From positions 82,533-146,532 of the forward strand of contig NZ_JXAK01000007.1 of NCBI RefSeq assembly GCF_000829455.1: 64,000 nucleotides of DNA. The letters run 5' to 3'. The translations under genes and the position numbers were made by a program. This DNA comes from Gordoniibacillus kamchatkensis. Lineage in GTDB: Bacteria > Bacillota > Bacilli > Paenibacillales > NBRC-103111. The notes beneath the pieces are model-generated. The model saw only the letters and a program-made list of their open reading frames with translations, ran no database searches and was not told the DNA's origin. Below are positions 1 to 9,758 of the stretch, one piece after another (within the stretch, counting starts at the first letter, position 1; the number at the start of each line of letters is the position of its first letter).

Positions 1-1150
1 CCGGATTCAGCTCCAATTGCTCCAGCTTTCGTTCCGTCTGCTTCCATTTCCGAAAATCGTCGTAATCCGGATTCCTCGCGACGAACTGCGGCACGGCCTC
101 CAGTATCCGCTTCCGGCGCTCATCCGTTCCCGGCTCTTCCTCCAGCTTGCGAATGACGTCGGCGCGCGAAGGGATCAAGCCGAACGCGCTCCACAGAGCC
201 GATTGAGTATCCGGCTCCGCCATGTAGCTCAGGAACGTTTGGGTCGCCTTCAATCGGGAGCCGTCCGATTTCGTTACCGCGAGGCCGTGAACGCCGGGCA
301 TAACCGATGTCTGCTCCCACACCGGCAGCTGCTCCAGTTCGAACTGGAACTTGCCGCCGATATAACGTTCGATGACCGGCAATTTTTCGGAGGAGCCGAT
401 AAACATGCCCGCTTTGCCGTTAATAAAATCGCTGGCCGCCGTATCGTGCTGCAAAGGCTTCATCCGCCCCGAACCATGAACCAGATTCCGCCACAGCTCG
501 AAGGTGCGGCTCCTGCTCGCGGCAGCAGAAGCGGGATCGCCGTTCGGCGCATAGCCCAAGCTGGCGAAAAACCACGGCACCTCTTTATCCATCGCAAGTT
601 TGCCGCTAACGCCGCCCATCACCTCGTCCCACGTGCCGAATGCAGGGCTGCTTCCGCCCGCCCGTTTGACCGGTTCCTCTCTGTAGTAAAGCAGAGGCAG
701 GCTTCCGCCGAGCGGCATCGCCCAGTTTTTATTACCGATCCGGAAGGCGGCCGTGAACGCCGGAACAAATGGAGCGTCTCCGGCCGCTTCCAAATCGCCG
801 GCGGGAGTCATGGCCCCGGTTGCCATCAGCCCGGCAATTCCGTAAAAGCTGTGAATTTCCGCGAGCTGCGGAGCGGCATTCGCCGAGATGGCGGCCAGCA
901 GCTCGGTATACAGCTGCTCGTACGAACGGAACGTGCGCACGTTGACATCGATATTCGGATGCTTTTGCCCGAACGAATGAACGATATCGTCCCAGCCTTT
1001 GCTGTATACCCAAAGCGAAAGGGAGGCGGAGTCGGGCGCGGGCGCCTGCCCCTTATCTCCGTGCTGTCCGCTGCGATTCCATGTATAAGTCAACATTCCC
1101 GCTGCGGCCGTTCCGATCGCCAGGCCGATCAACCAGTTGCGCAGTCTCAC
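1..1150 (-). CDS. ABC transporter extracellular solute-binding protein (family 1 type), partial at left edge
   Basis: The minus-strand frame stays open to the window edge, so the C-terminus is missing. The product begins MRLRNWLIGLAIG, a positively charged N-terminus followed by a hydrophobic segment (signal or signal-anchor) with no lipobox cysteine. It then runs into a fold typical of family 1 binding proteins: LWVYSKGWDDIVHSFG near residue 45, and later motifs such as GKAGMFIGSSEKLP and FLSYMAEPD. The start is taken as the GTG at 1150 because a GGGGG stretch lies just upstream; an in-frame ATG at 1168 has no visible ribosome binding site. The gene follows the iron-type permease on the same strand after about 100 bp, so it may be the last gene of that operon or have its own promoter. 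The ligand cannot be told from sequence. Confidence 0.75.
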   Translation of the reverse strand, partial: MRLRNWLIGLAIGTAAAGMLTYTWNRSGQHGDKGQAPAPDSASLSLWVYSKGWDDIVHSFGQKHPNIDVNVRTFRSYEQLYTELLAAISANAAPQLAEIHSFYGIAGLMATGAMTPAGDLEAAGDAPFVPAFTAAFRIGNKNWAMPLGGSLPLLYYREEPVKRAGGSSPAFGTWDEVMGGVSGKLAMDKEVPWFFASLGYAPNGDPASAAASRSRTFELWRNLVHGSGRMKPLQHDTAASDFINGKAGMFIGSSEKLPVIERYIGGKFQFELEQLPVWEQTSVMPGVHGLAVTKSDGSRLKATQTFLSYMAEPDTQSALWSAFGLIPSRADVIRKLEEEPGTDERRKRILEAVPQFVARNPDYDDFRKWKQTERKLEQLELNP

Positions 1151-1248
1151 GATGCGTTTCCCCCACATGCCGTAATAGGATGCTCAAGCTTTTTGTCCAT
1201 TGTATCACGAACGTGCCGGGAACCATCATAGCGAGGGCGCGATACGAA

Positions 1249-2946
1249 TCAAAGCTGGAGCCCTTTTTTGCTCAGCTTGTTGGCGATCAGCAGCGAAATC
1301 AAGGTGGTGGCGGACAATATCGATGCCAGCGCCGCCCCGGTTCCGTAGTTAGCCGTAAACACTTCGCTGTAAATGGATACCGATATGGTCGCCGTCGCTC
1401 CGGTATAAAGCACGACCGTCGAGCTTAGCTCGTTAATGGTCGTAACCCAGCTCAGTATCCCGCCGGACATGACCCCAGGCGCCATCATCCGGCCCGTTGT
1501 CTTAAAGAAGGTTTTCATCGGCGGAACGCCAAGGCTGATGGACGCTTCTTCGACGCTTTTATCGAGCTGGTGAAGGATCGCCGTGCTGGAACGAATCGTA
1601 TAAGGGAGCTTGCGGATCACATAGGCGATGACCAGAATGACCCAGGTTCCCGTTAAAATGAGCGGCGGCTTGTTAAAAGCGATAATGAGGCTGATCCCAA
1701 GCACGGTGCCGGGCATGACGTACGGAATCATAATAATGCCGTCCAGCATCGCGGTAATTTTCGATTTTCTTCTGACGAGCACGTAGGCGACGAGCATCCC
1801 CATCACGATCATAATGACGATGGAAATGAGCGAAAACGTGTACGTATGGGCGATCGCTTTCGGCACTCGGAACAAAATTTCTTTGTAGCTGTTCAAGCTG
1901 AAGCCCGGATGGAACACCGGCCCCTTCGTTTTGATGAAGGAAGTGACGATGACCGTCGCCTGCGGAATCATGGATACGCACGCCACGAGCAAAGCGCAGC
2001 ACGTCAATATCCACTTGGGCAGTGTCTTCAGCTGCTGCACTTTCGGCGTCCGCATCCCGGTCATCGTGTAATTTTTACGGGAAACGACGTACCGCTGCAG
2101 GAACAAAATCGCCGTCGAACAGACGATCAGAATGACGCTGAGCGTGCTGGCCATGGCCGGATTGCCGCCCATCTCGCTGATGAACTGCTCGTACGCGAGA
2201 ATCGGCAGCACTTTGAAGCCTTGCCCGAGCAGCATCGGCGTGCCGAAATCGGCGAAAGAGGCCATGAACACCATCAAGGCGCCTGCCGACAACGTCGGGA
2301 AAATGAGCGGAAGCGTGATCGTCATCAGCCTGTGAAACGCGGACCGGCCCAAGCTTTCCGCAGCTTCTTCGAGCGATGTGTCGATCGTGCGGAGCGCCCC
2401 GGACACGTACAGGAAAATGTGCGGGTAAAATTGCAGCGTGAAGACGAAGACGATCCCTTTCCAGCCGTACACCGATTTAAACGGAATGCCGATTTCGTGC
2501 AGAAACCGGGTGATGAAGCCGTTGTTCCCGAGCATCAAAATCCACGAGTAGGCCCCGATGAACGGAGGAGACAACAGCGACATGATGACCAGTATGCGGA
2601 TTAACCCTTTGCCTTTAATATCGTAGCGAGTCGTGACGTAGGCGAGCGGGACGCCGACCAGAATCGCAAACACCGTCGCCAGCCCCGATACTTTCAAGCT
2701 GTTCCACAAGGAGCCGTAGTAATATTTCAGCTTCAGGAAATGGCCGTAGTTTTCCAGCGAGAACGCGCCTTTGTCGTTAAAGAAGCTGTTGAACAGCAGC
2801 GAAAAGAGCGGGTACACAATGAACGCCAATAAAAACAAATAGACTGCCGCCGTCACCCAAGTCCAGAAATCCCAGCGCTTCGGCCTGAACAGCGCCCGCA
2901 GCGGATTTCCCGGCAGCGGCGGGGTTGCCGCTTTAATATGCTGCAC
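1249..2946 (-). CDS. Iron(III)-type ABC transporter, double-domain permease
   Basis: This 565-residue membrane protein has two copies of the binding-protein-dependent permease domain in one chain, the architecture of FbpB/AfuB-like iron and ThiP-like permeases. Each half shows an EAA loop: EEAAESLGRSAFHRLMTITLPL in the first half (shown here as its key E-A-A-G pattern near residue 200) and EEASISLGVPPMKTFFKTTG-like residues near 475. About twelve hydrophobic segments are visible. The start is a GTG with a GGGAGG site about ten bases upstream, inside the end of the ATPase gene; the two genes overlap by 14 bp, suggesting coupled translation. The partners are the ATPase and binding protein encoded just upstream. 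Iron is the usual substrate of this family, but 2-aminoethylphosphonate or other ligands are possible. Confidence 0.88.
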   Translation of the reverse strand: MQHIKAATPPLPGNPLRALFRPKRWDFWTWVTAAVYLFLLAFIVYPLFSLLFNSFFNDKGAFSLENYGHFLKLKYYYGSLWNSLKVSGLATVFAILVGVPLAYVTTRYDIKGKGLIRILVIMSLLSPPFIGAYSWILMLGNNGFITRFLHEIGIPFKSVYGWKGIVFVFTLQFYPHIFLYVSGALRTIDTSLEEAAESLGRSAFHRLMTITLPLIFPTLSAGALMVFMASFADFGTPMLLGQGFKVLPILAYEQFISEMGGNPAMASTLSVILIVCSTAILFLQRYVVSRKNYTMTGMRTPKVQQLKTLPKWILTCCALLVACVSMIPQATVIVTSFIKTKGPVFHPGFSLNSYKEILFRVPKAIAHTYTFSLISIVIMIVMGMLVAYVLVRRKSKITAMLDGIIMIPYVMPGTVLGISLIIAFNKPPLILTGTWVILVIAYVIRKLPYTIRSSTAILHQLDKSVEEASISLGVPPMKTFFKTTGRMMAPGVMSGGILSWVTTINELSSTVVLYTGATATISVSIYSEVFTANYGTGAALASILSATTLISLLIANKLSKKGLQL

Positions 2947-4032
2947 GCGAAAGTACCTCCCTCCCCGCTTCGTCGAACATCGTCGCTTTATCGAGCTGCA
3001 GATCGAGATAGACGGTCTGCTTCGCTTTCCGCATCATATGCGGCTGGACGGCGTGCTCCTGAACTTCGAGCTCGGAGCCGTCGGGCAGCCGCACGGAGTA
3101 GCTCACTTTTTCTCCCAAAAAAGTGACGTTTTCGATCGTGCCCCGCACGAGACGTTCCCCGGCGCCCTCGGCACTCAGCTTAATCCTCTCCGGCCGCAAG
3201 GAGAACAGCACTTTGCCTTGGTACGGTTTGGCCAGCTTTTGCTTCCACTGCTGCTCCATCAGCTGCAGGCTGCTACGTGCGCGCTCTCGTCATAGCCGGT
3301 GCAATGTCCTTCAATAATGTTGGAAGTGCCGATGAAATTGGACACGAAGCGGTTGGCAGGGTAAGCGTAAATGTCTTCCGGCGTGGCGATCTGCTGGATC
3401 ACCCCTTCACTCATAACCGCGATGCGGTCGGAAACGGCCAGCGCCTCTTCCTGGTCGTGAGTCACGTAAATCGTCGTGATGTTCAGTTCCTTTTGCAGCC
3501 GCCGGATGTCGGATCTCATTTTGACCCTTAATTTGGCGTCCAAGTTCGACAGCGGCTCATCCATGAGCAAAAGCCCCGGACGAATGACGATCGCGCGGGC
3601 TAGCGCAATCCGCTGCTGCTGTCCGCCGCTCATATCGGACGGAACGCGATCCTTCAAATGGGCCAGTTCCACCATTTCGAGCGCTTCCATGGCGCGCTGC
3701 TGCATCTCGCTCTTGGACACGTTTCGCGCCTTCAGGCCGTAGCACACGTTCTCGAACACCGTCATATGCGGGAAAATGGCGTAGTTCTGAAACACCATGC
3801 CGATGTTTCGTTGGTGTGTCGGCACATCGTTGATTTTCTTGTCGCCGAAGTAAATGTCACCTTCCTCTTGGCGGTAAAAGCCCGCTATCGTGCGGAGCAG
3901 AGTCGTTTTGCCGCATCCGCTCGGGCCGAGAAGCGTGAAAAACTCGCCTTCCTGTATCGTGAAATGCGCGTCGTTAACCGCCTTATGGCTGCCGAAATAT
4001 TTGGTCACATGATCGAATACGATCTTTTGCAT
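2933..4032 (-). CDS. Iron(III)/polyamine-type ABC transporter ATP-binding protein, apparent frameshift
   Basis: The nucleotide-binding domain is complete: Walker A GPSGCGKTT near residue 37, Q-loop FQNYAIFPHMT, signature SGGQQQR, Walker B LLLMDEPLSNLDA and switch HDQEEALAVSD. After residue about 257 the reading frame closes with TGA at 3259-3261. The remaining roughly 108 residues (SLRPERIKL and a TOBE-like regulatory domain) continue in another frame as far as 2933. The joined length, about 365 residues, is normal for FbpC/PotA proteins. The shift must lie between about 3259 and 3290; the TGA overlaps an ATG (TGATG), so re-initiation is formally possible. The start MQKIVFDHVTKYF at 4032 fits the family better than an upstream ATG at 4068. 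An indel error or a real lesion are both possible. Confidence 0.8.
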
Positions 4033-4069
4033 AGCTTGCTTAAACCCCCGTTCGAATGCGGATAACAAA

Positions 4070-4107
4070 GGGTGCCTTATCGGAGCGGATCGTCGTCAAA
4101 GGCACCC
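4070..4107 (-). terminator. Intra-operon hairpin between binding-protein and ATPase genes
   Basis: GGGTGCCTT at 4070-4078 is the exact reverse complement of AAGGCACCC at 4099-4107, with a 20-base loop; on the minus strand it is followed by TTTGTT. It sits after the binding-protein stop and before the ATPase start. It probably acts as a partial terminator or as a 3' stabiliser that raises binding-protein level relative to the membrane components. Confidence 0.7.
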
Positions 4108-4128
4108 GTGGGCAAGTTCGTTCAGCGA

Positions 4129-5195
4129 TTATTCCGCACCGGTTACGATTTTATCGAAACGTTTCAAGTTATCGTTCTTCTTGCCGGCTGCCAGTCGAAA
4201 TCGTAGTTGACGAGCTTGATGTCTTTCGTCGGCACGATGCCCTGGATCGGCTCGGCGTCTTTCCGCACGGAACGGCGCTTGAACTCTTTCTGGATGAGCG
4301 ACTGTACGTCCTTGCTTACCAGGAAGTCGATAAACTGCTTCGCCTGCTCCATGTTTTTGGCGCCTTTGACGACAGCCGCTCCGTCCGGCACAGCGGACGT
4401 GCCTTCCGAAGGATAAATGATGCCTACCTTCGCTCCGCCTTCCACGTAGCGAAGCGCAGCTTCTTCCAGCGTAATGCCGAGCGCAAATTCTTTGTCGGCT
4501 ACGCCCTTGTACACGAGCCCCGAGCCGGAAAGCACTTTGCCGTCGAGGTTTTTCACGAATTTCTTGAAGAAGTCCCAGCCTTTATCCTCTTTGCCGTAAG
4601 CGGTAAGCATCGTCACCATTTGCGTATAGGACGAGCCCGATTTGGACGGATCCGCATAAGCGATTTTGCCTTTCCATTTCGGATCGAGCAGGTCGTTCCA
4701 GCTTTTCGGCTCTTCGCCCGCTTTGACCAGCTCCTTGTTGTACATAATGATCATCGGCAAAGCCGCGAACGGCGTCCATACATCGCTCTTGCTCACATAT
4801 TCCGGCAGCAGGTTGTCGTACTCTTTCGTTTTGTACGGCTCGAAATATTGCTTGTACGCTTCCAGCGAGTCCGCTCCACCCGCCCAGAACACGTCGGCCT
4901 GCGGGGAAACGGCTTCCGCTTGCACGCGCTTGAGCAGATCGCCGGTGCCGCCGGTAATGAGCTGCACTTCGATGCCTGTCCGGTCCTGGAATTCCTTGAT
5001 GATCGGATTGTTCACTTCCGCAGCGTTAGGCGAATACAAGGTGAGCTTGCCGCCTTTTTTCGCCGCCGGCTTTGCGCCGGCGTCTGCTGTCGCTGCCTTG
5101 TTCTGCGCCGGCTGGTCCGCCGTGCCGCATCCCGCCAGCATAACCGCGCCGAGCAGAACGGCAACCGTGCCGTTGAACGCTTTTTTTCTGTTCAT
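4129..5195 (-). CDS. Iron(III)-type ABC transporter substrate-binding lipoprotein, apparent C-terminal frameshift
   Basis: The N-terminus MNRKKAFNGTVAVLLGAVML leads to a lipobox (LAGC), so the mature protein is lipid-anchored outside the membrane. The body matches the FutA/AfuA class: GKLTLYSPN, GGTGDLLKRVQAEA, ADVFWAGGADSL, WNDLLDPKWKGKIAYADP and a conserved YxxDFDW near the end. The uninterrupted frame ends at 4164 with an unusual tail (WQPARRTIT). Shifting one base near 4186-4192 gives AGKKNDNLKRFDKIVTGAE and a stop at 4129, which matches the usual ending of the family, so the span is given as reconstructed. It is the first gene of the operon and has its own promoter at 5239-5268. Confidence 0.85.
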
Positions 5196-5238
5196 GTGCT
5201 ACCCCTCCGTTGTTTGTAAAGGCTTTCGCTTCGTTTCT

Positions 5239-5268
5239 ACTATAACCGCTGCACGTAAACGCTCTCAA
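5239..5268 (-). promoter_or_regulatory. Sigma-A-like promoter of the iron-type ABC operon
   Basis: On the minus strand TTGAGA (5263-5268) and TATAGT (5239-5244) are separated by 18 bases, with the binding-protein ATG about 45 bases downstream. No Fur-box-like palindrome was recognised around it. Confidence 0.55.
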
Positions 5269-5384
5269 TGAGGCGAAATTTCCTCTTTGTTGAAAATTTT
5301 GCACAAAAAATTCGGGATACTCTCTTGCGGCGCATCTCCCGCTGAGCGGTGCGACGGCTTGGCGCCACAACATGGAACGGTTTG

Positions 5385-5492
5385 GGCGTTACTACATGGT
5401 GTCTGTGTCGTGGCGTCGCTACATAGTAGCTTTGTTGTAGCGTCACTACGTGGTAGCTGTGTTGTGGCGTCACTACGTGGTAGCTGTGTTGG
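5385..5492. repeat. Four tandem copies of a 27-bp repeat
   Basis: Units start at 5385, 5412, 5439 and 5466, each exactly 27 bases. The last two differ at only two positions; the first is the most diverged. The consensus on the plus strand is GGCGTCACTACGTGGTAGCT followed by GTGTTGT. The unit length is a multiple of three, so both strands stay open across it, but neither frame has a recognisable product or a good ribosome binding site. It is best treated as a non-coding minisatellite. Confidence 0.85.
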
Positions 5493-6125
5493 TCATCACA
5501 TTAGCGTGCGGTGGTTGTTAGCGTTTACCGCCATAGTGCCGACAGCGAATTTATTCTTTAATTTAGGAATTTCCTGACGATGTACAGGGCGGATTTACGA
5601 AAATATTCGTGCAGCGCCCGAGAGTTCCATATGCAGCGTACCATGTTCGTTATCTGCGTATCCCGAGGCGCTAACAAGGGTGGAACGCCTTTTGGTTCCT
5701 AAATTGCGTCACCACAGTCTCTGCATAAAGAACTCGGGCTCTAAACCGAACTGCTGTTACGCAAAGCAGATTGGAATTCGGAAACTGCCTACAACTGCAC
5801 ATATACGCCGCATGCTGCAGATAATCAGCGAACATGTTCGATAATTAGCGACTCTCATGTCGGTGCTGGAGCCGGATTTTGCACACAAAAGCGATTAGCG
5901 ACCGGGAATTCCGTGCGGAGAGAACAAACGTCTTTACTATCGAACGCCGGAGCGCTAACCAACGTCATTGGCCTTTTTGTTCCAATCAGCGTCACTAAAG
6001 TATTGAATAAAGACTGAGGGGCTTTTCATTGCCTGTACCCGCGCGAAACTTTGCATTGTCCTCTGCACGAACAGCGTGGCCCTAACCAACGTCGTTCGCC
6101 CATTCGTTCAGTGTATCCAATCAAC
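5493..6125. other. Non-coding stretch with scattered TTAGCG motifs and a diverged repeat pair
   Basis: No supported gene is seen between the tandem repeat and the terminator at 6126. TTAGCG or its complement recurs at 5501, 5518, 5670, 5845, 5895 and 5953, with related ATCAGCG forms at about 5823 and 5983. TAACCAACGTCATTGGCC (5957) and TAACCAACGTCGTTCGCC (6083) look like diverged copies of one element. Decayed repeats or an unrecognised RNA are possible. Confidence 0.5.
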
Positions 6126-6149
6126 AAAAAAATCCGCCTTACAGCGGAT
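6126..6149 (-). terminator. Terminator downstream of the AraC-type response regulator gene
   Basis: On the minus strand ATCCGC-TGTAAG-GCGGAT is followed by a run of seven T (A run at 6126-6132 on the plus strand). An 18-base copy of the same hairpin lies at 6313-6330 across the regulator's stop codon, without the T-run. The distance from the stop codon is about 170 bp. Confidence 0.7.
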
Positions 6150-6319
6150 AGAGATTCCCGGAGAAAGTCAGAGCGGAGGATGGGAATGTGGGTCGTGCGC
6201 CTTTGAACTCGTGTTCCCACCATTGTTTCATAATTCAGGGAAGACGAGTTTAAGGAAGCCGAAAGCCACACTCCCAATCCGCAGCGCAGGCGCCCTTTCA
6301 CAGGCAACCTGAATCCGCC

Positions 6320-7912
6320 TTACAGCGGATAATTGGGAATGCCGAGCCGTTTGCGGAATTCGGTCGGCGTCTCCCCGGCCGATTTGCGGAAAATTTGGCT
6401 GAAGTAGCGGGAATCCTGGTAGCCCACCTGCAGGCTGACCTCGTATATTTTCAAGCGCGGATTCGCGAGCAGCTCTTTGGCCCGGCGCATGCGCAGAGCG
6501 GTCAAATAGTCGACGAAGCTGGTCCCGATTTGCTTTTTGAACAGCCGGCTAAAGTAGCTCTCGCTCATATTGCAGCGCTGCGCCATGCTCTGCAACGTAA
6601 TGTCCTCCGCATAATGCTCCCGTACGTACGCTTCGATGTCTTCGAAGCCGTTCTTGCTCTGCTGCCCCGCCTGCTCCTGGTAGCGGCGATTCCAAGCGAT
6701 CAAGCTTTCGTACAGACGGTCCAGCCATTGCTCCAGGCGATCCGGCCGCTCCGCGGTAGCCGTCAGCAAATCGGTCTCCTGCACAATCGGCCTCAATTCG
6801 TCCTCGCTCAGAAGGCGCCCGTACAAAGAAACGATGCAGCCGAGCAGCGCTTTGCCGGCTTCCCATTCCTGATCCGGGTATTTTTGCGCAATCAGGCTCC
6901 AGCAAAGCTGCGTCTTCTCCCGAATCGCCTCCTCCGTCCCCCATTTGACCAGCTCGACGAATTCCTCGAGGGAGAATTGCAAAGGATCGCTATGGGCCGG
7001 CTGCGCTTCCTTGTCCTCGAACCAGGCGAGCCGTTCCGTTCCCCACAGCAGCGACCGGTACAACGTGCTTGCCGCCTGGTCAAAAGCTTCCGGCAGAGCA
7101 TCCAGGCTGAGGTGCGCAGCGCTTACAGCCAAAGCGAAGCGCTCTTCCGCCGCTTCCCCGCCAGCGTCGTGAACCAGCTTTTCCAGCACGGGCTGCAGCT
7201 CGCCGCGTCCGGCATGACGATGAAGCAATATCGCGAACTTTCCCTCGTGAATGCGCACCGGGGGAAAAGAGGATACGGCCGAACACCGGGCCGCGACGCT
7301 TTGGCGGAGCTCCGCCGATACTTTTCGCTCGGCCCGCAGAGGCTCCGTGTGAAGCAGAGCGATCCGGAATTCGCCGAGGGCTTCCCCGATTTCGGCGACG
7401 TATTCCCGAAACAGCTCTTTCTCCATCGTCCCCGCATGGTCAAGCAGCAAGTCGTACAGCATCGTTTCCAGCATGAGCGGCTGCCCTACGGTCAGCCGCA
7501 GCTCCATGCGTTCCTTCTCCGCCGACAAGCGTCGCTCTTCGTCCAATTTGGCCGTCAGCTGCCGGATGAGCCGCGTCAATTCTTCGAAATTCGTCGGCTT
7601 CAGCACATAATCGGCCGCTCCGAGCCTGATCGCTTGCTGGGCGTATACGAAATCGTCGAAGCCGGTCAAAAACACGATTTTCACGTGCGGGTAGCGCCCG
7701 GCCGTCTCTGCCGCCAATTGAATGCCGTCCATCCCCGGCATCCGGATATCGGTGAGCAGTATATCCGGCGCCTCCTCCTCCATCATCTGCAGCGCCGTTT
7801 CGCCGTCGCAAGCTTCCCCCAGCAGGCGGCAGCCGAGCTCTTCCCAATCCATAGTCGTCTTCAAGCCTTCGCGAACGAGCCATTCGTCTTCCACGATGAG
7901 CACTTTATACAT
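6320..7912 (-). CDS. Response regulator, receiver plus AraC-type DNA-binding domain (YesN-like)
   Basis: The 530-residue product has an N-terminal receiver domain with the acidic pair E8-D9, phospho-acceptor D55 in LLTDIRMPG, T83 and K105 (YVLKP). A middle region of about 280 residues is variable, and an AraC-type double helix-turn-helix lies at about 425-525 (SMAQRCNMSESYFSRLFKK and YEVSLQVGYQDSRYFSQIFRK). It should bind DNA when phosphorylated by the kinase encoded directly upstream; the kinase stop codon overlaps this start by 8 bp. In this family the target is usually a neighbouring sugar or solute ABC operon. The iron-type transporter genes downstream are the nearest candidates, but no shared operator was found. 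Confidence 0.92.
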   Translation of the reverse strand: MYKVLIVEDEWLVREGLKTTMDWEELGCRLLGEACDGETALQMMEEEAPDILLTDIRMPGMDGIQLAAETAGRYPHVKIVFLTGFDDFVYAQQAIRLGAADYVLKPTNFEELTRLIRQLTAKLDEERRLSAEKERMELRLTVGQPLMLETMLYDLLLDHAGTMEKELFREYVAEIGEALGEFRIALLHTEPLRAERKVSAELRQSVAARCSAVSSFPPVRIHEGKFAILLHRHAGRGELQPVLEKLVHDAGGEAAEERFALAVSAAHLSLDALPEAFDQAASTLYRSLLWGTERLAWFEDKEAQPAHSDPLQFSLEEFVELVKWGTEEAIREKTQLCWSLIAQKYPDQEWEAGKALLGCIVSLYGRLLSEDELRPIVQETDLLTATAERPDRLEQWLDRLYESLIAWNRRYQEQAGQQSKNGFEDIEAYVREHYAEDITLQSMAQRCNMSESYFSRLFKKQIGTSFVDYLTALRMRRAKELLANPRLKIYEVSLQVGYQDSRYFSQIFRKSAGETPTEFRKRLGIPNYPL

Positions 7913-9721
7913 GCGGTCCCTCCCCCGTCGTCCTCACGACCGGAATCTCGATGATGACGGTAGTTCCCTGCTGCGGAGAGCTGACAATGTCAAACCGGTG
8001 CCTTCCCGCAAAATAGAGCTCAAGCCGCTTTTTCACGTTTTCCAGGCCGATTCCCGTTTTCCGCTCCGTGGCGGAGACGAACCGGCCCGACGTCACCCGT
8101 TCGACGATGTGCTGCGGCATGCCGACGCCGTCGTCGCGCACTTCGAACCGCACCCGCTCCCCGGCAAGCTTGCGGCGATGTACAAACAGCCTTTACCCTT
8201 CTTCATTTCGAGCCCGTGCGTAATGGCGTTCTCGACGATGGGCTGGAGCATCAGCTTCAGCGTATACAGCTCTTCGATCTTCTCTTCCATCTCGATGTGC
8301 GCTTCCAGCTTGTCGCCGTACCGCAGCAGCTGAATTGTCAAAAAGTTGCGGATTTGCCCGATATCTTCCCGCACCGGGATGAGCGGCTCGCCTTTGCGGA
8401 TGCTGAAGCGGAGCAGCTCCCCGAGCGAAACGACAGTGCGGCTAATGTGATCCAGCTTATGAATGCGGGCCAGCCAGTTGATGGAATCGAGCGCGTTGTA
8501 CAAAAAATGCGGATGAAACTGGGCATGGATCGCTTTAATTTCCGCTTCCTGCAGCATCAGCTGCTTGTTGTACACTTCGTCGATCAGCTGCTTGATGCGA
8601 TGCACCATCGCATTGAAGCTCCGTCCGAGCTGGCCGACTTCGTCCCTGTATTTGGATGCGAACGATACGTCCAAATTGCCCGTTTCCACCGTACGCATAA
8701 GCAGCTTGAGCTTGCGCAGCGGTCCGGTGATGCTCACCGACAGCACGTACGCGAGCAGGCAGGAAACGGCGGCGCCGAGCCCGATCACGAGCAAGGTCAG
8801 GCTGCGGATGCTGCTGCTTTGCTTCGTCAGCGCCTCGACCGGCAAAACGTTCACCAGCTTGAACCCCGTCACTTCGGACGTATCGTAGACGACCATGACC
8901 GGCGACGCCCCGCCGCTGTCCAGCTCGAAGAAGCCTTTGCTTCCGGCGAGCACTTGATCTACGAAAGGCTCGTCCAGCTTGGTGCCGACCTTGTGCTTGG
9001 ACGGGGTGCTGGAAATGATGTAGCCGTTCCGGTCGAGAAGGAGCATTTGGCCTCCGGGCTGCAGATGCGCCTTTTTATATTTGTCGGCAAGGGCGCTCTC
9101 CATAATATCGACGACCAGATAGCCGAGCGGCTCGTTCGTATCGATTCGTTTCAGGAGCCGGCCGCTGCTGAGCACGACCCCGAAATCGTCGGTTTTCTTC
9201 ATCGTATAATGCGTATCCCAGACGACGTTGCCGCCGGCTAGGCGCATTTTCCGGAAATGGCCCCAATTGGGGTTGTAGTCGTCGTAAGGGCCGGGAAGCA
9301 GATCGCCAGTAAAATACCGGTCGCCGTTCTCCCCCAGCAAGTAAATGGAAATATCCCAGTTTTTGAAGCCGAGGAACGCTTCCAGAATGTCGCCTATTTT
9401 TTGCTTGTCCTGATGCTTTTCGGCGAGCGGCCGGTTCGGGTCTTTGGCCAGCACGTCCTGGATGTCCCGGTTGCTGTATATATACATCGTGAGCTGCTCG
9501 ATGTCTTTCACGAAATAGTCAAGGCTATAGTTGACTTGAGACAAGCTTTCCAAAATCGTCTGGCACACTTGCTGCTGCACGACCTGCGCGGATTTATGGT
9601 ACGAGAACGTCCCCAGCACGGACAGCGGTATGATGGCGAGCGGCAAAAAGAACAGCAGCAGCTTGGTCTGCAAGCTTGCGCCAAGCATCGTATTTTTCAG
9701 TTTGCGCATGAAGTCCGCCAT
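7905..9721 (-). CDS. Sensor histidine kinase (YesM-like), apparent frameshift in the ATPase domain
   Basis: The product starts with a cytoplasmic segment and a first membrane helix (LLLFFLPLAIIPLSVLGTF near 20-38), followed by an extracellular dCache-like sensor region to about residue 285, a second helix (LTLLVIGLGAAVSCLLAYVL) and a HAMP region. The His_kinase motif is FHPHFLYNALDS with H405. The N-box QPIVENAITHGLE is intact. The frame then closes early at 8093; one base change near 8161-8178 restores KLAGERVRFEVRDDGVGM and the G-boxes (GIGLENVKKRLEL) down to 7905. The gene overlaps the response regulator and follows the MFS gene by 37 bp. A good GGGAGG site precedes the ATG. The signal is unknown. 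Confidence 0.85.
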
Positions 9722-9758
9722 CCCCTGATCCTCCCGTAACTAATCTGGCGCGCCCGAA

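Noticed and set aside
17..1231. Open plus-strand frame of 404 codons over the left-edge binding-protein gene
   Set aside because: Its protein is arginine/alanine-rich without any recognisable fold, while the opposite strand encodes a clear binding protein.
5385..5492. CRISPR array
   Set aside because: The 27-bp units are directly adjacent, with no spacers, and there are no cas genes.
5240..5577. Small proteins translated from the 27-bp repeats on either strand
   Set aside because: No ribosome binding site, and the frames stay open only because the repeat unit is a multiple of three.
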